A DNA stretch of 42,367 bases, from the NCBI RefSeq assembly GCF_002150785.1, contig NZ_MTAZ01000003.1, forward strand, positions 1-42,367, given 5' to 3'. This DNA is from Arenibacter amylolyticus (GTDB taxonomy: Bacteria; Bacteroidota; Bacteroidia; Flavobacteriales; Flavobacteriaceae). The first letter of the stretch is position 1. Every line of letters starts with the position of its first letter. Shown here one piece after another: positions 35,151 through 42,367 of the stretch. Position numbers and translations under genes: made by a program. The notes beneath the pieces were generated by a model that saw nothing but the letters and a program-made list of their open reading frames with translations, searched no databases and had not been told where the DNA came from.

Positions 35151-37382
35151 TTAACGCGCCTCTTCGATCAATTGGTTTAGCTCCTCCTCGGTATATTCCA
35201 TCCCGCTTTTTGATTTTTGGTCTCGCAGGGTTTTAATCTTGGATGCATTAAGCGACCTAGGATGATTGGAAAAGGCATTGGTGACATAGGAAATAATATC
35301 GGCTATATCCTGATCCGAAATATTGCTGTTATTCATAAGACCTGGCATTTGGTGGTTCTCATCATATATTTCCCCGTTTATTTCCAAGGGTCCTTTTAAA
35401 CCGTGCAATATAATTAACCCCAATTGCTCCACATGTTTGGAAATATACTTGGAACTAGTCAGCGACGGAGCCAATCCGGTAATCCCTTCCCCACTAGGAG
35501 CATGGCAAGCAGCACAAATTTGCCTAAAGAGCATCGCCCCTTTTGTCCTAGAGTCGGTTTTAGGCATTTGCTCGGAATAGATATAGTTTGGACGCTCCTT
35601 AATTTTTCGCTCCTTGGTGGCCGCCAACAGGGAGCCTATACCAGAGGTCGCCTCCATTCCCTTCCTTAGCACATAGGCATCCAAAGAATCTAACACCGCT
35701 TCAGATCCACTAACTATGGCCTCCTGCACCACCTTATTATCCTGATATTTTTGGGCTAAACTATGAAGTAATGGAAAGAACAAAGCTTGGTCTTCCTTGG
35801 CCCAAACTCCCAGTGTAGAAGCAAGGTAGGTGTCAAGGACAGCTTCCTCACGACCAAGCAGCTCCTTGAAAAGTCGATGAGCTTCCAGCTTGTTTTTACC
35901 GCTCGCAAACCCCTCCATGAGCACCAGACCATGTGCGGCTACCTCTGCTCCGGAATTCAACACCAGCTGTTGTAGCAACCCGAAATTAAGTTCCTCCAAG
36001 CCTTCCAAGGTGTATAGCGCGTGTATTTGCCCCAAAGGTTCATTTTCATTCCCTAAAAGGTGCTGTAAAGACGGGACAAGCTTCTTGTTATTTCTGTGTA
36101 TCAACAATTGCTGGGCTCGGTCCCGCACCCAACCGTTGGCATGGGTCAATAATGACACAAGCTCTTCCCCCTCTATATTACTGAGGTCTACAGGTTTACC
36201 ATCGGGTTTATTTGCATTTTTAACTCTCAAAATTCTTCCATAGTCCAATATGGTATCCAATTGTTTCTCTGCCGAGACCTTTTTAAGGTAAGGGCTTAGG
36301 AAGGCGTAATGTTGAATTACCCCACGGTGCATATCTACCACATACATATTCCCATCCGGGCCATTGGCGAGATTAACAGGTCTAAACCCCTCATCTGTGG
36401 AGGCCAAAAACTCTTTCCCTTCCCACGCTTGCTTGGCGGTTACCCTCCCATTATTAAAGCTAAGAACATTCCTTTTTATGGCATTCACTTCTGGAATACA
36501 CACAAAGACATTTTGATCATAGTCCTCTGGGAACATTCCGCCCCTGTACACCAGGGGACCGCAAGCAGCAGTTACATTAATCAACAGGCTATCTTGGTTA
36601 AGCACCCCTTTCTCATAGCCTCTATTTACCGATGCGGCATGAACTGGGTATACCCGTTGGTCCAGGGTGAGCACCTGAGCTACCCCGTGTTTCGGCACCA
36701 TATATTTATTGCGGACCAGCCTATTGGGCAAAACGTGATCTCCCATTAACTGGGTAGAATTATTATTGTAATAGAGTCGGCCAAAATTATCATGGCTAAT
36801 TCCCCATTGGCCTCTAAGGGTAGTAGGCTCCTTTATCCATTCTCCGTTTTTTCGCCGGTATCTGAAATTGGATTTGGCATTATAGATCCAGTTATCCACA
36901 TTCATCCTTAAACCATTGGGCTGATGTTCCGGATTGCCCACCGTGGCATATAAGGAATCTACCAAGACCTTATTTACAGGCTTATCTCCTGCTATTTCCA
37001 CAAACCACAAGTTGGGAGATTCTACATACAACAGCCCTCCATAAACTAGGGCCAACGCTCTTGGCATCACCAAACTATCCAAAAAGGGAATGGCATGATC
37101 CATTACTCCGTCCCCATCTTTATCTTCCAATATTTTTATAGCACCCGAACGCTCTTCTTCGCCTGTACCTTCTAGGTTTTGCATAAACCCAGGCATTTCG
37201 GCAACCCAAATCCTTCCACTCTCGTCAAAATCCATCGCCACGGGAGCCACCAGTAGTGGTTCCGAAGCCACCGCTTCTAGTACAAAGCCATCTTCCAAGA
37301 TATAATCCTCCAGAGATATTACTGGTTCTTCATAGGTGGGTTTACAAGAAACAATAATCAATAACATTAAAAAATATCGCAT
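35151..37382 (-). CDS. DUF7133-type beta-propeller/HEAT protein with c-type cytochrome domain (lipoprotein)
   Basis: 743 residues from the ATG at 37382, chosen because MRYFLMLLIIVSC forms a proper lipoprotein signal; an in-frame ATG at 37424 would add 14 unlikely residues. Order: a propeller-like sugar-dehydrogenase domain (GFVLEAVASEPLLVAPVAMDFDESGRIWVAEMPG, DGDGVMDHAIPF, NPEHQPNGLRM, YVVDMHRGVIQHYAFLSPY), a HEAT-like helical part, then a C-terminal cytochrome with CAACH (about residue 623) and a probable axial methionine in HQMPGL. Such proteins are thought to oxidise or pass electrons from sugars outside the cytosol; activity unproven. Upstream of uxaC on the same strand. Confidence 0.85.
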   Translation of the reverse strand: MRYFLMLLIIVSCKPTYEEPVISLEDYILEDGFVLEAVASEPLLVAPVAMDFDESGRIWVAEMPGFMQNLEGTGEEERSGAIKILEDKDGDGVMDHAIPFLDSLVMPRALALVYGGLLYVESPNLWFVEIAGDKPVNKVLVDSLYATVGNPEHQPNGLRMNVDNWIYNAKSNFRYRRKNGEWIKEPTTLRGQWGISHDNFGRLYYNNNSTQLMGDHVLPNRLVRNKYMVPKHGVAQVLTLDQRVYPVHAASVNRGYEKGVLNQDSLLINVTAACGPLVYRGGMFPEDYDQNVFVCIPEVNAIKRNVLSFNNGRVTAKQAWEGKEFLASTDEGFRPVNLANGPDGNMYVVDMHRGVIQHYAFLSPYLKKVSAEKQLDTILDYGRILRVKNANKPDGKPVDLSNIEGEELVSLLTHANGWVRDRAQQLLIHRNNKKLVPSLQHLLGNENEPLGQIHALYTLEGLEELNFGLLQQLVLNSGAEVAAHGLVLMEGFASGKNKLEAHRLFKELLGREEAVLDTYLASTLGVWAKEDQALFFPLLHSLAQKYQDNKVVQEAIVSGSEAVLDSLDAYVLRKGMEATSGIGSLLAATKERKIKERPNYIYSEQMPKTDSRTKGAMLFRQICAACHAPSGEGITGLAPSLTSSKYISKHVEQLGLIILHGLKGPLEINGEIYDENHQMPGLMNNSNISDQDIADIISYVTNAFSNHPRSLNASKIKTLRDQKSKSGMEYTEEELNQLIEEAR

Positions 37383-37667
37383 TACGCTCACATTGTTTTT
37401 ATGGGAGGACGCGTGTAAAACCACCTAAGCTCCTCAGATTTATAGTTCATAACGGACCATAGGCAATTCCGGAAAATCCCCTAGGATCCTAATTTTAAGC
37501 ATACTAAAATACCACAGCACCTTTAAAATTACTAACCTAACAAAGATTTTTAATTTAATCTGGAAAAGATTGGAAAAAGGGGAAGAATCCAGCTGTTTTT
37601 TTTAAGCATTGAGCATCAAGGCTTTAAGCTGGAAATGAATACGCTATACTTATAACTACCACCAAGG

Positions 37668-38075
37668 TTATTTCTCAGCGGTTTTCAATTTATCTTTTAG
37701 CAGCCTAATTTTTTCCTTTGAAAGTGGTTTTTCAATAAAATCATGAACCACATCGTAGGACTTAATCCTTTGCACCTCCTTGGGGTCTATGGTAGAGCTT
37801 ACTACAAAAATTGGTTTCTTGTCTATTTTAGACAATTTACTTATTTCATCCAGAAATTCCCAGCCGTCCATTACCGGCATATTCAGATCTAAGAAGATAA
37901 CATCGGGAGCATCCTCATTTTCCTCACCACCTGGCATAATATGCTCCAATGCTTCTTTTCCATTTTTATAGACTTTAACATCCGAGCAAAAGTCATTTTT
38001 CCTGAGCAATATTTTTGCACCAAAAACAAAGACTGGATCGTCATCAATAATACAGACTTTTTTAACTGTTTTCAT
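37668..38075 (-). CDS. Single-domain response regulator
   Basis: 135-residue CheY-like receiver with no output domain. Acidic pocket D11-D13 (CIIDDDPV), phosphoacceptor Asp63 (VIFLDLNMPVMDGWEF), the Ser/Thr of FVVSSTID and the lysine of IEKPLS. It overlaps the kinase gene's 3' end by 14 bp, so it is translationally coupled and the kinase is its likely phosphodonor. With no output domain it must act through protein contacts or a phosphorelay. Confidence 0.93.
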   Translation of the reverse strand: MKTVKKVCIIDDDPVFVFGAKILLRKNDFCSDVKVYKNGKEALEHIMPGGEENEDAPDVIFLDLNMPVMDGWEFLDEISKLSKIDKKPIFVVSSTIDPKEVQRIKSYDVVHDFIEKPLSKEKIRLLKDKLKTAEK

Positions 38076-41000
38076 GTCTAAAATAGGTTATAAAGTTCGT
38101 CCCCCTATCCACTTCACTTTCTACAACAATTTTACCCCCCATGGCTTCTACTTGGTTTTTACAGAGGAATAGCCCCATACCACGGGCATCGGGATGATCA
38201 TGAAAGGTTTTGTACATTCCAAACAATTTAGAACCGTGCCGTTCCATGTTAATTCCCAATCCATTATCCTTGACACTTAAGAAAACAAAGTCTCCTTCCA
38301 TACCTGCCGTAATCACAATCAGGAGTGGACGATCTGGAGATTTATATTTAATAGCATTGGTTAAGAAGTTGAGTATAATACTCTCCAAGTAGGCATGTAC
38401 CGCCAGTACATTAATATCTTTATCCACGTTGATTTCTATCTTGGACCCCGCTTGTTTGGCCAAGGACTCTATGGAATTTACTGCGTTTTGTACGTTTACC
38501 AGTAAATTTTGGGAACTTAGGGTATTGCTTACTTTGGAGTTGATCTCTACTATTTCATTTAAATGGCAGATGGTATCATTCATACTATCCGAAACCATTT
38601 TGATATTTTTAAAATACTCGTTTTCAGATATAGCTTCATCGTCTTGCTCTGCCAAATCTAGCAACATAGAAATATTACTGGTATGGGACCTTAGGTTATG
38701 GGATACAATATGTGCAAAATTCACCAATCGGTTATTGTGTTCGGTAAGGTTATCGGTCAGTAGTTTTTTGTCTGAAATATCCTGAATTTGGGACACCAAA
38801 TGGGTAAATTCTCCAGAATCATTCCTCGCCGCCGCCAGGGCAACCTGCACCCAAACATACCTTCCACTCGCGTGGATGTACCGCTTTTCTACTCTATAGC
38901 TTTCCCGTTTCCCCTCTGAAATTTCCTGCAATAAGCCAAAGGTCATCTCCCGTTCCTCCTCATGGGTAAGCTGAAAAATGGTCTTGTTCAGGATTTCCGG
39001 CTCTGTGTATCCTAGGATCTCACAGATTTTAGGGTTTACTTTCTGCAGTTCCCCGTCCAAATTAAGCACCATCATTCCTATAGCGGCATGCTCAAAAGTC
39101 TTTCTAAAAACCTCCTCGCTAAAAATAAGGTCTAGTTGCGTTCGCTTATTTTCATTAATATCCTGCACCAAGCCTGATAAGCGTACGCATTTCGCATTTT
39201 TAAATTCGGGAACCCCAATCATCCGCATCCACTTCAGGTTACCTACCCCTGTCTTCAACTCCAACTCAAAATCGAACTTCTCCCCATTATCGATCGCGTA
39301 TTGCAGGGTCTTGAACATCATTGCCCGATCCTTTTCCTGCACAAAGGTGTTAACTACATACTCTATTCCCTGTGGCAGGTAGTCATCTACCTCCAATATT
39401 CGTCTTAGGTTATCACTCCACACCACAATTTTAGATTCCGGATCCATTTCCCAAGACCCCAATCTTCCAATTACATGGGACTGCTCTAGGCGATTCTTAT
39501 AATTTAACAAGAGAATTTGATCCTTTTTCCGTTGGGTAATATCCTCTACTTGGGAGACGAAATGTAGCGCCTCTCCTTTTTCATTTTTTACGGCAGCTAG
39601 GGAAACATTGGCCCAAATAACTTGTCCATTTTTATGAATATACCGTTTTTCCATCTTATAGGAATCCCTTTTTCTTTCCATAAGTTCGGCCATCAGCTCT
39701 GCCGTCCTTTCTATATCGTCTGGATGGGTAACGTCGTAAAAAGACAATTCTTTCATTTCCGATTCGGAATAGCCCATGATGTTGGTAAGGGTAATATTGG
39801 CCCTTTGCAGCCTCCCTTTTAGGTCTATGACAGCCATCCCAAAAGGAGCATGTTCAAAAGTGAGTCGCGACTCCTCTTCCTTAATGGCCAATTCTTTTGC
39901 TGCCACCGTTTCTTTATCCACATCCTGAAAGAAGCCGTACAATCGCGTACATTTTCCGTTCTTATAATCGGGTATCCCAATGGTTCTAGACCAAAAGATT
40001 TTTCCGGTAGTATTTATCACTTGAAGCACATGATTAAAGCCTTTTCCCTCTTCCATGGCCATTTTCATGGCCTTTTTCATCGTTTCCCGATGCTCCCCCT
40101 CCTTAAAGAAATCGTAAACATCTTCCAAGGTGGGAACGTAGTCCTCTGGCACTCCGGCCATTTCTTTAATCATTGGACTCCAATACAGGGTGTTTTCATC
40201 AATATCCATTTCCCAAATCCCGATATTAGCTACATCATTGATCCTACTGATAAGTTCGGCATTGTGCTGCAATAAGAGTTCATTCTGTTTCCGCTTGCTA
40301 ATATCCTGCACCTGGGAAACAAAATGCATAATCTCCCCCTCTTCATTGGTTATGGCAGACATGGAAGTATGGGTCCAGACAACCGTTCCTTGTTTATGGA
40401 TAAACCTATAATCCATTTCTATATGTTGACGTTTGCCCTGTATCAATTCGCCTATCCGATCCTTATAGCGTTCTAAATCTTCTGGGTGGGATACATCCGT
40501 CAGATTCATTTGCTGTAACTCTGCCTCAGTATACCCATAAATGCTACAAAAACTAGGATTGGCGTGCATCAATTTAACATCCTTACTTACAAAAGCCATC
40601 CCTATGGTAGAGTGATTAAAGGTTTGTCTAAACTGCTCTTCCCTAAGTTTTATTTTTAACTGCGCCTTTTCTATATGGTCTACATCCTGCAAAAGCCCAT
40701 ATACCCTTCGGCAACTTCCCTTGGAAAATTCGGAAAGCCCTATAATGCGCACCCATTTCACCACTCCATCATTGGCCTTTAAACGGACCAATTCTTCAAA
40801 CTCTATAGGTTTCTCCATCGCCTTCTCTATGAGCGCATCTATTCGGGACCTATTTTCTCCTTCCACTATAAAGCTTAGCCCATTTTCTATAGAGGGGTTA
40901 TAATCTGCAGAGACCCCATGTATTTGTCTGGTGACCTTACACCAATAAATTTTGCTGTTCTGAAGATCTATTTCCCAATGCCCCACTTTTGCTGCCTCAT

Positions 41001-41850
41001 TGGATCGCTCCAAGAGGTCTTTGTATTTTGCCAGAAGTAGTTCATTTTTCTTTCTTTGGGTAATATCGTAGTGCATCCCAGAAACCACTTCTGCTTGCCC
41101 GTAAGCGTCATACTTAGTGATTTCCCCACGACAAAGTATCCAAACCCAATGCCCCATTTTATGACGCATGCGATACTCCAATTCGTAAGCACCATTTTGC
41201 TTTATGTGATTCTCCAGACTTAATTTAACATCCTTTCTGTCCTCTGGGTGCACAAGATTATGGAAAACCTGGACGGTCGTTGGTGCTAATTCTTCAAGGG
41301 TATAACCAATCATTTCGGCCCATCTCTCATTACACACTACAGCACCCGTTTTTAGATTTCCTTCCCAAATCCCCAGCTTTGCCCCTTTTATAACATTATG
41401 GTACTGGTCGTTTTTTTGTGTGAGCTGCTTCTTACATTCCAAGTATTTATCCAAACAAATGGCCATCCCCATTAACCGGTTGGGTTTCCCCGCCTCATCG
41501 TATGCAATGGCTCCCTTAAAATTCACCATCAAGGTGTGCCCCCTTGCATGTTTGCAGACAACATCTACGTTAAATGGAAACTGTGTGGGGTTACTCTGGT
41601 GTTTTTGATAGGCCTCTAAGATTAGCTGAAGGTTATCCTGATCCAAAAGTAAGGACCATTGAAAGGGTTGGTCTTCTACCGGGGCAGTATCATAGCCTAG
41701 TAGATGCCAAAGTTTATCGTTTAAGTAGCCAAGCTTAGGATTCTTAAGATCCCAATACCATAAACCATCGAAGGCATTTTGCCCCAATAAATTAAAGAAC
41801 TGGGACTCGCTCCCTATCCATGCGTCAAATTCCCTCTTTAAGCCACTCAT
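38062..41850 (-). CDS. Soluble multi-PAS sensor histidine kinase with eight PAS domains
   Basis: 1262 residues, no membrane helix seen. Approximate order: PAS1 15-135, PAS2 150-270, then pairs PAS3/4 285-522, PAS5/6 535-776, PAS7/8 790-1028, HisKA-type helix with His1051 in AHIVSHNLRSHTSNI, HATPase 1150-1260 (N-box NFLTNAIKYKSPD, G1 DNGLGI, G2 GMGL). PAS3, 5 and 7 share the form GxWExD..YW and end LVQDxD/N; PAS4, 6 and 8 share TFEHAxIGM, GYTExE, R-IHK-G-VVW and HFVSQVQDIS, so a two-PAS unit has been repeated three times. Ligand and cofactor are unknown. Overlaps its response regulator. Confidence 0.93.
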   Translation of the reverse strand: MSGLKREFDAWIGSESQFFNLLGQNAFDGLWYWDLKNPKLGYLNDKLWHLLGYDTAPVEDQPFQWSLLLDQDNLQLILEAYQKHQSNPTQFPFNVDVVCKHARGHTLMVNFKGAIAYDEAGKPNRLMGMAICLDKYLECKKQLTQKNDQYHNVIKGAKLGIWEGNLKTGAVVCNERWAEMIGYTLEELAPTTVQVFHNLVHPEDRKDVKLSLENHIKQNGAYELEYRMRHKMGHWVWILCRGEITKYDAYGQAEVVSGMHYDITQRKKNELLLAKYKDLLERSNEAAKVGHWEIDLQNSKIYWCKVTRQIHGVSADYNPSIENGLSFIVEGENRSRIDALIEKAMEKPIEFEELVRLKANDGVVKWVRIIGLSEFSKGSCRRVYGLLQDVDHIEKAQLKIKLREEQFRQTFNHSTIGMAFVSKDVKLMHANPSFCSIYGYTEAELQQMNLTDVSHPEDLERYKDRIGELIQGKRQHIEMDYRFIHKQGTVVWTHTSMSAITNEEGEIMHFVSQVQDISKRKQNELLLQHNAELISRINDVANIGIWEMDIDENTLYWSPMIKEMAGVPEDYVPTLEDVYDFFKEGEHRETMKKAMKMAMEEGKGFNHVLQVINTTGKIFWSRTIGIPDYKNGKCTRLYGFFQDVDKETVAAKELAIKEEESRLTFEHAPFGMAVIDLKGRLQRANITLTNIMGYSESEMKELSFYDVTHPDDIERTAELMAELMERKRDSYKMEKRYIHKNGQVIWANVSLAAVKNEKGEALHFVSQVEDITQRKKDQILLLNYKNRLEQSHVIGRLGSWEMDPESKIVVWSDNLRRILEVDDYLPQGIEYVVNTFVQEKDRAMMFKTLQYAIDNGEKFDFELELKTGVGNLKWMRMIGVPEFKNAKCVRLSGLVQDINENKRTQLDLIFSEEVFRKTFEHAAIGMMVLNLDGELQKVNPKICEILGYTEPEILNKTIFQLTHEEEREMTFGLLQEISEGKRESYRVEKRYIHASGRYVWVQVALAAARNDSGEFTHLVSQIQDISDKKLLTDNLTEHNNRLVNFAHIVSHNLRSHTSNISMLLDLAEQDDEAISENEYFKNIKMVSDSMNDTICHLNEIVEINSKVSNTLSSQNLLVNVQNAVNSIESLAKQAGSKIEINVDKDINVLAVHAYLESIILNFLTNAIKYKSPDRPLLIVITAGMEGDFVFLSVKDNGLGINMERHGSKLFGMYKTFHDHPDARGMGLFLCKNQVEAMGGKIVVESEVDRGTNFITYFRHENS

Positions 41851-42367
41851 AAAAGATGTGTAAATAAAACCCTAAGTTTATAAATATATTTAATTTTAAT
41901 AGATTAAGTTGCCAAAGAATCGCAAATTTTCACAGCTTCTGTACCCACTTACAGATCTAAAATCATTTAAAACACCTTGTCAAACTTTCATCTTTAAAAC
42001 GGCGTATTCCTAGGCTTATAAAGTGATATAAAAATCCCTTTGCCCCCTATTTTGGCAAAGTTGCGTAATAATAAAGCGCAAAGCTGATTTTAATCGACGA
42101 ACTACTTAATCGGACCAATCATCGGAGGAAAAACAGGAAAGAAGATTCATACAAAGCCATGCTTCCACAAGCTCCTTTTTTTTTATTTTGCAAATTACTT
42201 TGAACTCAGCAGCGGCATAAATTATCATTCTACCCTCTATTGATTCTAGCACAACGGGCCTCATTTTTATTGGGAAATCAATTTATTCCTTAGCTATGCA
42301 CCGAATATAAAAACTTCTTATAACAATCGAGTAGGAAGGTAGCCATTATTTGGCTACCTGTCCTCTC
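41851..42367. other. 517-bp region with no recognised gene
   Basis: AT-rich; it should contain the kinase promoter. One TCGCAAATT nonamer (41920-41928) occurs about 70 bp before the kinase start. I see no coding frame with family features on either strand up to the window end. Confidence 0.4.
42338..42358. terminator. Hairpin near the right edge, possible terminator
   Basis: Perfect 8-bp arms GGTAGCCA and TGGCTACC with a TTATT loop. No T-run follows on the plus strand (TGTCCTCTC), so it may end a gene outside the window on the minus strand or be unrelated to termination. Confidence 0.35.

Overview
The window is a 42 kb chromosomal stretch from a Bacteroidota bacterium, most likely a marine member of the Flavobacteriaceae. 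Supporting signs are an AT-rich genome, several candidate promoters carrying the Bacteroidota -7 element TAnnTTTG, lipoproteins with LxxSC-type lipoboxes, and the families present (LysR-type OxyR with both redox cysteines, DctPQM TRAP transporter, Tat-exported Gfo/Idh/MocA proteins, PmoA/DUF6807, ThuA, DUF7133-type cytochromes). No rRNA, tRNA, CRISPR array or classical insertion sequence was seen.

Layout. 1-2441: end of an efflux cassette, with a MacB/FtsX permease cut by the window edge and a TolC-like gene interrupted by one in-frame TAG. 2567-10067: housekeeping and stress genes: oxyR, a 65-residue orphan, a PBP4-type carboxypeptidase lipoprotein, a divergent MsrA, a NudK-like Nudix hydrolase, an AIM24-family protein, a tandem universal stress protein, and hemN with an FNR-like site about 41 bp before its predicted transcription start. 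10310-12292: a nucleotidyltransferase and NahK-like sugar kinase pair. 12308-17030: a LacI regulator and xylBA for xylose, separated by a DUF559 nuclease gene bracketed by inverted folded repeats and followed by a second, gene-less pair of the same repeats. 17281-21686: siroheme synthase N-domain, a small outer-membrane barrel, and a proC-proB-proA operon closed by a long terminator.

22157-37382 is a D-glucuronate utilisation island. Eight minus-strand genes run from a PmoA-family lipoprotein through two exported Gfo/Idh/MocA proteins, an SDR-type fructuronate reductase and UxuA to a TRAP transporter. A divergent pair (LacI regulator, secreted ThuA-like protein) faces them, and a second minus-strand pair follows (c-type cytochrome lipoprotein, then UxaC). 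UxaC, the SDR and UxuA account for glucuronate to 2-keto-3-deoxygluconate; KDG kinase and aldolase are not here. Five exported proteins of families linked to oxidative or keto-sugar chemistry accompany the transporter and cytoplasmic pathway, which suggests periplasmic pre-processing of a glucuronate-containing compound. No SusCD pair or recognisable glycoside hydrolase is present.

37668-41850: a hybrid-free two-component pair, an eight-PAS histidine kinase whose last six PAS domains are a two-PAS module repeated three times, overlapping a single-domain response regulator. The last 517 bases hold no convincing gene.

The strongest candidates for something not well described are the DUF559 nuclease with its inverted folded repeats (13397-14150) and the exported redox/TRAP uronate module (22157-37382).
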